Part shown: positions 33,555 to 45,100 of the stretch, one piece after another | Layout of the letters: each line of letters opens with the position of its first letter | How positions within the stretch are numbered: the stretch's first letter is position 1 | Notes under the pieces: generated by a model | Databases searched by the model: none | The model's input: the letters and a program-made list of their open reading frames with translations, nothing else | Told to the model about the DNA's origin: nothing | Source of the DNA: Populus alba | Taxonomy: Eukaryota > Streptophyta > Magnoliopsida > Malpighiales > Salicaceae | NCBI RefSeq assembly: GCF_005239225.2 | Contig: NC_133294.1 | Span: 4,464,001-4,528,000, forward strand | Direction: 5' to 3' | DNA length: 64,000 nt | Translations under genes and position numbers: made by a program

Positions 33555-35960
33555 ATGGCTATTGAAAGAGATGATTCGCTTCAGTCTGTGAGTGTGAGGT
33601 TGGATGGGAAGAACTATTTGTATTGGAGTTATGTAATGATAAATTTCCTTTAGGGTGAGAAGATGTTGAGGTATGTTAGTGGAACTTATATGATACCTAA
33701 AAATATTGAGGAGGGGGATGCTATTTTGATAGATATATGGGAAGCAAATAATGCAAAGATCATTACTTGGATCAACAATTCCGTTAAGCATTCGATAGGT
33801 ACGCAATTGGCGAAGTATGAGACATCAAAAGAGGTTTGGGATCATCTGCAAAGGTTATTCACATAATTAAATTTTGCAAAATAATATCAATTAAAGAATG
33901 ACATACGAGCTCTTCATTAGAAGAATATAAGTATTCAAGAGTTTTATTCTGCTATTATAGATCTTTGGGATCAATTGACTCTTACAAAATCAACAGGATT
34001 AAAGGCATGTGGTACCTATATTGAGTGTAAAGAGCAACAATGATTGGTACAATTTTTAACAGCACTTCGCAGTGATTTCGAAGGACTTAGAGGTTCAATT
34101 CTACCTTGTTCTCCACTCCCTTCTAATAGTCAAAATTGTACTAAGCCTTTTTGCTTCAAATATTTTTGTACTAGCAATACCTTCTAAACCATTCTCTAAT
34201 GGTCAAAATAAGCCTTACACCATGGTTGGCTTCGATAAGTGCAATTTCTATAAGCAAAAAGGTCATTGGAAGGCTTAATGTCCTAAGTTGAGACAACAAA
34301 ATCAAGCTTAGAAGCCTGGTAGTCAGTCACAATCTAATGCTCATAGACCACCTTAGGGTTATAAACCATCATACCACAATACCGCAGCAGTAGCTTCCCC
34401 AAGCTCTATTATCGATCCTAATACTTTGGCTAAGCAATTTCAAAATTTTTTCTCCTTGTAGCCGCAAGCAATGTTCGCTTCTTTTTCCATGGGTCAACTA
34501 CCTTATAGTTCATCAAGTATGTCACACCCTAAATGGGTCTTGGATTCTGGTGCTTCCCATCATATGTCTCCAAATTCCTCATCTTTTACCTCTGTGTCCC
34601 CTTTATCCTCCATTCTTGTTATGACTGTTGATGACACTCATATGCCCTTAATAGGTGTTGGTTCTATTTCACACCTCACTTGTCTCTCCCTAATGTTTAT
34701 CTTATTCCGAAACTCAAATTGAATATTGCGTCTGTTTATCAAATATGTAATTTTGGTTATTATTTAGTCATGTTTTCTTGTTCTTTTTGTTGTGTACAAG
34801 TTCTATAGTCTTAGAAGCTGATGGGACAGGTTGTAGGGAGAATGGACTATATATTCTGGATGAGTTCAAAGTGCCAGTTGTTGTTGTCGCCACTGCTATT
34901 ACTACTATTGATTTGTCTTCCTTTCGTTTGAGTCCTTCATTTTCTAATTTTTATTTATGGCATTCTCGTCTAAGTCATGTTTTGTCTTCTCGTTTGAGAT
35001 TTTTGGCATCCACAGGAGCTTTAGAAAATTTGAAAACTTGTGAGATTTATGATTGTAGTGGATGTAAACTTACAAAATTTTCCACTTTATCTTTTAATCG
35101 AAGTATTTCTGTTTCTTCTTCACCATTTGACTTGATTCATTCTGATATATAGGGACATTCTCTTGTTGCCCCAAAAGGAGGGTCTTGATATTATGTCTTT
35201 TTTATTAATGATCATACTCGTTGTTGTTGAGTTTATTTAATGAAACATCGTTCTGAATTCTTTGAGATAAATGCAGCTTTTCGAACTCTTATCAAAACTC
35301 AACATTATGCTGTGATTAAATTTTGTCAATTGCTTGCCTTAGATGAAACTATTCACCAAATTTCATGTACAGATATTTCTGAGCAAAATGGTGTTACTGA
35401 AAGAAAACATAGGCACATTGTCGAAACTGCTCGTTCTCTCTTGTTGTTTGCTTTTGTTCCTAATGAGTTTTTGGGAGAAGTAATTCTTACTACTGTAAGT
35501 TTGATTAATACAATTCTATCTTCTCATAGTTTGGATCTATCTCCTTTTAAAAAGTTATATGAGTATGTCATTGATTATTCCTCATTTAGAGTCTTTGGTT
35601 GTACTTGTTTTGTTCTTTGTCTTCATGTAGAACACAGTAAGTTATCCTCTCGATCCGCTATTTGTGTCTTTCTGGGTTATGGTGAAGGTAAAAAGAGGTA
35701 TCGTTATTTTGATCCAATAACTCAGAAACTTTATGTGTCTCATCATGTTGTCTTCCTTAAGCATATACCTTTCTTTTTTATTTCATCCACTACTCATAAC
35801 CTGACTAAATCTGATCTTATTCGTATAGATCCATTTTTTGAGGATTCTGTTAATGATAACATCTCCCCTTTTGTTCTTTCTTCTTTGCAGATTGCAGATT
35901 TATTTACTAATGTGCATTCCATCTCTCGTTTTGGTTTTTTAATTAGCAAACTCTCAATGC
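33555..35960 (+). pseudogene. Broken gag-pol of copia element 1
   Basis: The first ATG at 33555 opens a gag-like stretch (RLDGKNYLYW), stopped after about 30 codons. Later fragments show a decayed zinc knuckle near 34235-34290, in which the second cysteine reads tyrosine (KCNFYKQKGHWKA) and a stop follows. Then come a protease signature (WVLDSGASHHMSP, about 34540), a pre-integrase block (LWHSRLSHV, about 34960), and integrase pieces (NGVTERKHRHIVETARSLL, about 35390-35450). After the integrase C-terminal region the frame passes directly to ADLFT...RFGFLISKLSM, the normal polyprotein end. The RT and RNase H coding region is therefore deleted. Several stops and frame changes occur. Confidence 0.88.
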
Positions 35961-35993
35961 TTGTAGCTGCCACATCATGAGTTTGAGAGGAAA

Positions 35994-36051
35994 TGTTAAA
36001 TAATATTTATGTAGTCTTATTTATTAAAGGTAAAATATTATTTTCAGTTTA

Positions 36052-36083
<32 letters not shown>

Positions 36084-36133
36084 TATATATAATTCTAGTT
36101 TTCTTTTCATGTTTGATGTTAATTATTTTAACA
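35994..36133 (+). repeat. 3' LTR of copia element 1
   Basis: 140 bp, TGTT...AACA. Contains an expanded (TA)n run at about 36050-36090. Followed by the right target duplication atagc. It ends only about 120 bp before the F-box start codon, so it may contribute to that gene's promoter. Confidence 0.88.
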
Positions 36134-36256
36134 ATAGCTACAGTATAAACATTGTCCGGACTCTTTTCCGTTTAGTTTATTTTGTTATGTCGTGTGTGGG
36201 TAAAGGAAAAGAGAGAGACGAGAGATTGCGGGAGGACAGGAGGACAGAGAAGAGCC

Positions 36257-37558
36257 ATGGTCGGTGATGATGAGAAGCCAAGCAGAAGCAGAGAGCGAAC
36301 ACTTGTGTCATGCTGCTCCAACAAAAGAACAAGGAGAGATATCCCATCTTCATCAGAACAGTCCCGTTTATCTCTTAATGATCTGCAACCTCTCTTGATT
36401 GAAATTCTTCATAGGCTACCCTCCACTCAATCTGCGTTTCTGTGCAAGTGTGTATGCAAAAATTGGTATTCTCTAATATCTTCTCCTTATTTTTCTGGTC
36501 GATTTATAACCCACCATCTCAATCATCATCACAAGCAAAACCCTTCTGCACTTTTCATCAGTTACTGGAGTAAACCCAGTTGGAATGTCCTTTTCACATT
36601 TTCGGATGAACCCATGTTCAAATTTCGTGGATTTGAGCTCAGCTATCTCCCTGAAAGAAATGGGTATGTTAGGGTCTCAGCTATCGTCAACGATTTGATG
36701 TTATGCTGTGTAGCTAAGATTGAAATTGGAATGTTGCAATATTATATATGCAATCCATTTACAATGCAATGGATTGCCCTCCCTTTGCTTGAAGCTGATT
36801 ACATGAATGATTACAAGGTGGGATTTGTTTGTGAACCTTACTATTTTGAAGATAGTCAAGGAGAAAGTTTTATTAATAGCAAATATCGATTTAGGGTAGT
36901 TCATTTCACTAGAGTAGAATCTACGCAAATAGTTATGAAGACATATTGTTCAGAGACTCAAAAATGGTATAGGTCAGTTCTCGAAGGTTCCGAGTTTTGG
37001 TGGATTACTGATGTTGTTGCACACAATGGGAAGTTGCTTTGGTGCAATCGTGAGCATATTTTTGCTTATGATCCCTTCAATCCAGAGCTATTCACTTCCA
37101 TCAATTGCTCTTATATGCAAACCAGGTTGTTGCCCGCAATTGGAAAATGCTTTGGGGTGCGTCAGGGCTTTCTTTGTTTGATGGAATTGGTAGGTGTGGG
37201 CATTGATCGGACTTTTCATATTTGGAAACTCAAGGATTATAATAACGGGGAATGGAGCTTGGAGGACCATGTTTCTCTCAATGCAATGATCCCTGAAAGT
37301 TCCTTGGTCCAGGAAATCGTTGATGGTAGCGAGAACAAGTTAAAACCGCTGGGTTTCCATCCAAGTGATGGGAATATTGTCTACTTGCACTTCCAAACTT
37401 ATGTCATCTCATTCAACACGCGGACAAAAGAGTTGAAAATGGCTGGTAAGATTCCAGGTGTGAGAGATTCCTTTTGTCACGGAAAGGTCTTCCATGTTGA
37501 ACTCCCATTGTGGCCTACTCCAATTGCGAAACCAATTGAAATCCTTCCATGCTATTGA
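36257..37558 (+). CDS. F-box protein with F-box-associated region
   Basis: Single-exon protein of 433 residues from the ATG at 36257 (context gccatgg); the open frame extends upstream only to a TTG. The F-box lies at about residues 40-85: LNDLQPLLIEILHRLPSTQS, then KCVCKNWYSLISSPYFSGRF. F-box proteins bind SKP1 through this motif and present substrates to the SCF ubiquitin ligase. The rest resembles the plant F-box-associated fold, with repeated aromatic strands such as YYICNPFTMQWIALP (about 180) and a distinctive C-terminus LPLWPTPIAKPIEILPCY. The substrate is unknown. Copia element 1 ends about 120 bp upstream, so the native promoter has been displaced. A fragment of a close paralogue lies at 19238-19550. 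Confidence 0.88.
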   Translation: MVGDDEKPSRSRERTLVSCCSNKRTRRDIPSSSEQSRLSLNDLQPLLIEILHRLPSTQSAFLCKCVCKNWYSLISSPYFSGRFITHHLNHHHKQNPSALFISYWSKPSWNVLFTFSDEPMFKFRGFELSYLPERNGYVRVSAIVNDLMLCCVAKIEIGMLQYYICNPFTMQWIALPLLEADYMNDYKVGFVCEPYYFEDSQGESFINSKYRFRVVHFTRVESTQIVMKTYCSETQKWYRSVLEGSEFWWITDVVAHNGKLLWCNREHIFAYDPFNPELFTSINCSYMQTRLLPAIGKCFGVRQGFLCLMELVGVGIDRTFHIWKLKDYNNGEWSLEDHVSLNAMIPESSLVQEIVDGSENKLKPLGFHPSDGNIVYLHFQTYVISFNTRTKELKMAGKIPGVRDSFCHGKVFHVELPLWPTPIAKPIEILPCY

Positions 37559-38257
37559 GAACATGACTGGTTATTGTTCTGTACTGTTACTCTCAAAACT
37601 TCATCTTGGTGTTGATGGTGTGTATTTCATCTACTGATGATAATAGTATTATTGACTGCCATGAGCTAGTCTGTCGGTTGTTACTTGAATTAAGTTTCTC
37701 ATCAGATATTTCCATACCTCTTTTAATTTTATATTTCCATTTGGTCAAAGATCTCCTCTGCTTCTGCAAGCATCTTGATTTTGCAAAACCAAATCATCAA
37801 AGTATGATAAGTTATATCATTTCTTGCACAAATACTTGCTTCCATTTCCTTTCAACAAGAAATTATAAAAATGAGTATTTTCTGCTGCCCCAAATTCAAC
37901 TTCCATGACAGCAAGAAACTCAAGAATCTCATTATATAACCCGACACAACTTTCAGCACAAGTAAAGAATCATTATCAATGTCAGACAAAAAAACCTTCA
38001 TTTATATCTTTCACAGCTTCAAAATCACATACTTTACTACCTAGTTTATGAGGAACTTTCTTGTAGATGGAAGAACTGGACTTGAAATTAGGCTGCTTTG
38101 AGGTCCCAGAAAATAGGTGAAGCATGGTGGAGTCTTCTTCGTGGAGTTGGGGTGGAGTGAAATTGGGAGAGAGAGGGATTGCTATGTTGGCAGTGGTTGT
38201 AAGAGGTTCATGGTTCCTGGAGTTGGCAAGAGGCTTGTAGTTATTTATTTTTAGAGC

Positions 38258-38261
<4 letters not shown>

Positions 38262-38300
<39 letters not shown>
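38262..38300. repeat. (TA)n microsatellite
   Basis: About nineteen uninterrupted TA units. Confidence 0.95.
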
Positions 38301-38304
<4 letters not shown>

Positions 38305-41300
38305 CTAAAACAAATTGAGAAATGTTGGACGAATATATCATAACACCTAAAAATTTGTTAAAGACTAGCTGAGGATGATCAAAATATATAAAATTAGAAA
38401 ATTTGTCAACATATTTTTAACTAAGAAAGACCTTATTAGCAAAGAAAATTCAAGTGGATGAGAAATTTTCAAATTTTGAATGTTTAAGGATTTAATTTAA
38501 ATTTTTCAAGGTTTAATTGAATTTATTGAGGGTTTAATTACAAGAAAAATCAATTCTTGAAATCAATTTAAGCTTTAATTGGAAAAAATTAAAATCTGGG
38601 GGCAAGATTGCAATTCTTAAGAGCTTATCAAGGGTTTAATTGCATAAATATTAAAAATTAATGAAAAATTAAGGATTTAATTGAATAAATAAAAAACCAA
38701 GGATCAACTTGCAAAAGACGAGTAACTTCAGGGATTGCATTTGTTGAAACCAAGAGCGAAATCAAAGAAAAATTAAAGTTTGATGGTAGTCTGGGGGGGT
38801 TCAATTAAACAAATCAAAAACTAAGGACCAACTTGTAAAGGATGCTCAAATTTAGGGTTGGTAATTGAATTTGACAGATGAAATTAGAAGTTTATAAGGG
38901 ACTTATAAGTAAAATTAAAAGAATTTGGAAGAATAGAGAGTAAACTAAAGTTTGTCAGATCCCAAATCAAAAACCTTAATTTGTAGAGTTGAGCTAAAAG
39001 ATGTTGTTCAGGATATTGTGCATCTTTTTCTTCGACAATTTTGGCTAATTGAGTAGGCATTTTCAGGCGAATAAATATGACGTTTCCAATCACTTCAGAG
39101 GTTGTAACCACCACCATTCAACTGAAAAACACCCCTATCTACAACCTCATTTCCATGAAATCAAACGTTTACATCCTATTTTCTCCAATTATCTCAACAA
39201 TATCTTGTCCACGATCATTCATTATTGCATTTTCATATTCTATACTGATTGAGTTGACATTTTCAAATAAATAAAGGTGAAGCAACAGACCTCCAAATTA
39301 AGCAAGAATGAATCCAACAAAAAGATATGCACCCTTTCTGCCAAATTCAGATGGTCTCATGCAACGTTAATGTCGGAGTTGCTTCGGTGAAGCTAGGAGA
39401 GTGACCAACTCAATTAGCCTTAACTGAGACACTCATTTGCACAAAATACCAAACTCTTTAGTGTGTTCACACATAAAACACTCAAAGATTTTTCTCATCA
39501 AGGTTTAAAACCTTTCTCTCAAAATCAAAAGGTCAAAAACACTTCACATTGGTCTTCAAATTTGTTACAAAACCACTTAAATCCAAATCATTGATCTAGT
39601 GGTGAAACCAACCTAGTTCTGGTTTATTACAGTCCTAACAAAATCATCTAAAAGCTCTTAATCCAGGGGAAAAGGAAGAGGAAAAAAAAACTTTAGTTAA
39701 GGTTTAAGAAATACAATTCATGATTTCAAGGTTTCAATTTGTTTTGTTGAGTTGAGAGATAAAAAGAAAGGAAGGTAGCAATAGAAATCAATTCTTACTT
39801 GAAGATTTCAAGCTTAGAAGGTATATATTTACAAACCTTGAAAGTGGAGTCCATGAGATCTGCTGGATTGATTGAATTAGTACGTTATGTTTACATTTTA
39901 GTTAGATTTGAAATCTACCAAATGTGGTAGCAAAATGTTGATTTTTTTTGGTTAGTTAATGTATGGTTTCAGGTTCTTAAGTTGTGGTTTAGCCCTATGG
40001 AATGTCAAAATGTCAATTTTAAAACCTAGATTGTTTAAGCATGCCTTTTGTTTTGAGTTGGCTATTTAGGGAATGAAGATTTAAGCATGTTTTTATTGTT
40101 TTTATTAGTCTATTTTGTTTCAATTATGTTTGTCATTAGTATTGTGGTTTGCAGAAGAAAATATATTTTAGAGGCCTTAAATGACCATTCTAGGATTGAA
40201 CAATGTTTTTAGGTTTTTTGGGATACTAGGTTCATATTCTTCATATTCATTCAAAGAATATTTTTGGGGATGCTAGTTTTAGAGCTTGTTTTGATTCAAT
40301 TCTGGTTTCTGCAAGTTTATATATCATTATTAATAAATAATCTAGAACTTTCAAGCATCAATAATATATTTTTGTGGGTTTTAATCTTAGGATTTTGGTT
40401 TTAAACCGAAACCTATTCTTGACAAAAATCATAATGTTTGAGTAATAATCAAAGAAAACTGACACTTGATTCTTGATCTATTCTTGGTTGTGCACAAAAC
40501 TTTACTTTTTATTGCTTGAGATCTGGTCTAGATTGATATTCATGTTTTTGGGTTTAGGTTAGAATGTTCTTCGTGTTCTTCATTTTGTTTGTATTTGATC
40601 TGTTTTTCTTAAGAAATTTTTGATTTTTTATGTTTTTGTTATGTTGAATCTGTTTTGGTTTTGAGTCTTTGTTTTGGTTTGTTGTCCGGTCAACCCATTC
40701 AGGTCAACATATTTGTGTTAACTATGTCGAGTCAACCCACTCAGGGCAACCCAATCGTGTTAGTCATAGGCGCCCTGTTTAGTTTGTCACTTTTTTTTTT
40801 TTTAATTTATAGTGGTGTTTGACAAACACTCCTTAAACTTATTTTGGTTAGTTTTTATTTCAAGAAATCTTTTTTTGTCAAATATAGCGTTGCAAAAAAA
40901 ATATAATAAATAATAACTAAATATTAAAAATATAAAAAATAATAATAGTAATATAAAAAAAATTTTTTTTGTCTGGTATATACCATTAAATCTCTCAAAA
41001 ATAAAAATAAAAATTATATTTTGTTTTTTTTTTAAATAAAATAAATGATATGTTTTATTTTTCTTAACTAGATTTAACAATCACTTTTATTGAAACCATG
41101 AGAATTTAACTAATATTTTAATAATTTATAAAATCTTAATTTTTGATAATTAATGATAAATATTCTAGTATAAATATTGGACCTACATAGACTAGCATTT
41201 AAATATTAAGAATTGATTAAGAAATTTTTAAAATTATTCTAAATATTTATCAATTTTAATTTAAAGTACTTTTCATCACGACACACGAGCCATGTAAGGA

Positions 41301-41799
41301 CATGTACATGGATCCTTTTTATAAGAATTAATTTGAGCACATGAGCCTATAATATATTTGAAAATCTTCATTCTAAATCATAGACAGATTAACAATTAAA
41401 AACTCATAAAAACCTTCAAACCGCATTTAGACAACATAATACAGCTTACTATAGATAAAGTGTGTTAGAAATGCTAATATATTCTCTAATAACAACCAAT
41501 CTCGATAAAACTAATACTTAAAGACCTTAAATCAAACAACTTTATGGCATCTTCCTCGACCCCTGACACCACACTAACAAGTGCAACAAGGCTTATGATT
41601 CCTGGTGGTCGGAAGTGGATAGAGGGAGGGAGCTACTTGTTTATATTTGCTCTAAAAGATGCATTTATAATCAGTCCTTTAACATATGACAGTAAATAAT
41701 GGGAAGAAATGATCATTCACTAGAGAAAGCATGCCTAAAACTATAAATGCTTTGAAGACCATGTTATTAAATCTTTCAGATCCAAAAATAGAGGAGGAC

Positions 41800-41824
41800 A
41801 GGGCGCGCGGGCGGCGGCGGCGGC
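41800..41824. repeat. GC-rich (GGC)n island
   Basis: gggcgcgcgggcggcggcggcggc in otherwise AT-rich DNA, about 320 bp beyond the ADT1 stop codon. It includes about five GGC triplets. Confidence 0.85.
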
Positions 41825-42146
41825 TTACACGTCTCATGCACTAATTATTTCAAGAAACCGAGGGAATGTCCTCGGAGACCATTTAGGCATCAATTGTTAC
41901 AGCTTACTCCAAGAAACCTCAATTTTGCAAGAATTTTGAAAGAGAAAATTGAAAATGGAAAGAGAGATCATGCCGAAGAGAAACAAACATCTCATCAACA
42001 AGTCTTCACCATATCCCAGTAATCTCTCCTCAACATATCTTCACCCCATCCCAGTTATCTCCCTTCCTCCAGATTTATCAGAAGCATGCATATGTACGGT
42101 GACAAAAGCTAAATCATAATCTCTTCATTGCAGGTTCAGTGACCAC

Positions 42147-45100
42147 CTAAAGAGTTGCATCTGTTGGATAGCAGCCAAGAACACGAAGAAATCTTGCAAA
42201 TTCCTGGGCGAAGATAAATAAAATCCAAAATAAATTCAGTTGCAGTTAACAAGTTCTGGCTCGAGGTTTAGGGTATGTGAAAGAAAAAACAGGCAATATA
42301 TCAGAGAGTACATTCAAAATGCAGAATTATACGAAGTAGAAGCTTGAAGAAGAAACATATAGTCAGGGGTTCGCTTCTGAAATATAACAAGGATGATTTT
42401 TCTCAGAAGTGTCAGGAAATTTTAAGACGACTCACTGACCTGCAAATGTGCCAAAGCATGCTGGGCCCGAGGTTCTGCCATGGAAGCGTCAAAGTCAATG
42501 TAGAAAAGGTAATCGAAGTACCTGTCACCAGAAATACATCATCACTATTACACAGAATCCAGAATTCAAGAAATGGTGTTTACATTTGAAACTACAGAAG
42601 ACAGCATAGACCATTTAGTTGCAGAGGTCTTAGAAAGAAATGAGAAACTCGAGATTCACCAAAAATTCATTTTAGGTTCAGTTGAGTGAAGTCTATATTT
42701 TGCATATCGACAATAATGCAAAACTTATGGTGCATAGGTAAATGGAGATGAACAGTATATTTTCAGCACTGAATTGAGCACGGAAATGTCTCAAGTCTCA
42801 ATGATAAGAAAACAGAAAAATATATACACTTTCTGAAAAATGACAAGCTTTCTGAACAATGACAAAGCACAAGACTTCCATTCCGAATGTTTCATGAAAT
42901 GGTTTATCTCATCTTCTTCATATCATAGAGACATAAAAGAGTGCTTTGAGAAATTATCTCACTCAACTCTAACCATGGTTCTATTTGCTTGATAGAAGAA
43001 CAGGGTTATCGGCAGCATTTTTTCATATAAAGAAAAAATCCTTTCCAGTCATCATCTTGGTCATTACAGGTGCATTAAATATAGGAAAATGCATGGTAAT
43101 ATGTAACTATTGCATTTTACATCTCTCTCTCTCGGGTCTTTCAACAGGTATTCTTCATAATTTACAAAGCTCCATTGACCCAAAGTATATACATTTTTTA
43201 CTTCCTAGTTTTGCTATTAACTACCTATTTCTCCATATCTTTTTCTAGTGTTATTCTCCTTTTCAATTTTATTTGATGGTTTTTCCAAATCATTCATCAT
43301 AAAATGCATTGATTTTCATCAACAGAATCGACCACCAGATATAAATAGTAGGTTAGCTCACGTCCAACGTCACAACTTGCAAACCTTCATAAAAAAGGTT
43401 AGCACTAACCTGGCACTTCCCTTGTTAGAGTCATCAACAACCCTTAATGGACGCTTTCTTTGAGGGCGACTCTCGATCTGAAAGTTGGTCAAAAAGAAAA
43501 AGAAATTGGTTTTTTGGACACAGTTAAGGGGGGAAAATATGTTAGCTATTAGAAAAATTACCTTTGTCAAGTTGATGTCCCTCAAAGCAAACACTGCTAG
43601 AGCTTTGAACAGCATGCCAGGACCTTCTTCGAGAGTGAAAACAATGCTTGTCTAAGATGGGGAAAAATCATGACTCGGTAACAAATGTTTATAACAACTT
43701 TTTTGTTGATATGTTAAAAGAAAGTATACAGGACAGGGAGGTGAGTAATAGTACCTTATGGGGCCTGTTACTTCCAGGAATCATAGGTTCTCTTGCAAGT
43801 ATCAAAAAGCGGGTAATATTATCATCATCATCCTAACATGTGTAAGTGAACAAAATCAGGCTAATTTAAGTTCAATATGAGGAAAGTACTTAATTTTAAA
43901 ATTCATGCAATAAACAGTCATGGGAAACTTAAAGGAGAAGCCTTACCTGGATTTTTTCCAATAGAATGCTGAGCCCATAGATGTCTGCTGCACGAGCGCT
44001 AGCAATTGCTCCAGTATCTCTTTCCCCATTTGCCACAACCATCTGTCCTTGAATATTTTAACATTTGGTACACAGACAATCTATAGCATGATTCAAGCTT
44101 AGTCAAAACAAGATTTAAAGGATCTGAAAATTACCTGAGCAGCACCTGCAGTATCATCAGCACTAACTCTGATGATACCTAATTTGGTCAAAGTCATCTC
44201 ACATTGAGCAAGTGCCTACAAGTTAGAATATCTTTTAATAGAGCATCATATGTACTTTTGAATTTAACCATCAAGTCCAAGCATCATTAGTCGGTCTCAT
44301 ATAAAGTTTAAAGATCAAATGCTCGAAATGTCAAGAATCAAAAGTTGAGAAAGTAATTAGATCACACTAAAATGACCCTACATTGGCTGGATTAGCACTA
44401 GTTAATAGGTGTTATACAAGGTTAGAAATGATTTACCATAATGGAATGAGCTCCAAAGTTTTTAGTAATAAATGAAATTTCACAAGCACTTTGACCACAA
44501 ATTGATGAGTGTTTATATCTAACAGCTGAATCTCATGGTATACATCAGTAGATGTTTTCTAAAACAAACCAAAATTAGTACAAGCATTCATTGGAGGGTG
44601 TCTCCTAATCTATCGATGAGTGTTTATATCTAACAGCTGAATCTCATGGTATACATCAGTAGATGTTTTCTAAAACAAACCAAAATTAGCACACAACCAT
44701 TCATTGGAGGGTGTCTCCTAATCTAAAACAAACTTCCAATAAATTCCTGCATGCAAAGTTTGGCTTTCCAAATCATTTAGTATCACTTTATCCAGAAAAT
44801 CGTTAGTTATACTTGTAAAGGAAAACAATAATGGTAATGACACTAACAATATCAGCAAAATTAAAATTTTGTATGTAATCGGATGCACTTCTCAAGGCAA
44901 ATCATGATATTGTTCTTCGTTAGATCAAACATTTTGGAGAAGCCTATCTCCATTTACTGTCTCATGCAAGCAAGAAAAAACACCATTTTCAGAAGAGTAA
45001 ATCAATAAACTGGGTATTTATTCCCTTGTCTAACATTCATATAAGATCTACTCGTAAAAACTGTATGTGGACCTAATAAAAATGTAAGAGTGAGAGCAGA

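Larger units (their letters stand above)
33059..36133 (+). mobile_element. Ty1/copia element 1, RT-deleted, with TSD
   Basis: Bounded by related LTRs (33059-33223 and 35994-36133) and by identical 5-bp flanks atagc (33054-33058 and 36134-36138), showing a single insertion event. A primer-binding site like that of initiator Met-tRNA (tggtatca) follows the left LTR at 33224, and a short purine tract precedes the right one. The interior is only about 2.77 kb. It holds gag, protease, pre-integrase and integrase remnants, then jumps to the extreme polyprotein C-terminus. Reverse transcriptase and RNase H are absent. The LTRs differ by indels and many substitutions, so it is old. Confidence 0.92.
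37559..42146. other. Intergenic region between F-box gene and ADT1
   Basis: No supported gene over about 4.6 kb. Starts with the F-box 3' UTR. Holds a TA microsatellite (38262-38300), a degenerate stretch at 38480-38880 with repeated 'aaggatttaattgaa' and 'aaggaccaacttg' words (retroelement-like), and a GGC-rich island at 41800-41824. The minus-strand ORF at 37982-38341 reads through the microsatellite and looks artefactual. Confidence 0.5.

Noticed and set aside
36182..36256. An earlier start for the F-box protein
   Set aside because: The upstream open frame begins at TTG. The ATG at 36257 has good context and places the F-box at a normal distance from the N-terminus.
37982..38341. A 119-codon minus-strand ORF near the F-box gene
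   Set aside because: It reads through a TA microsatellite (Tyr-Ile repeats), and no domain is present.
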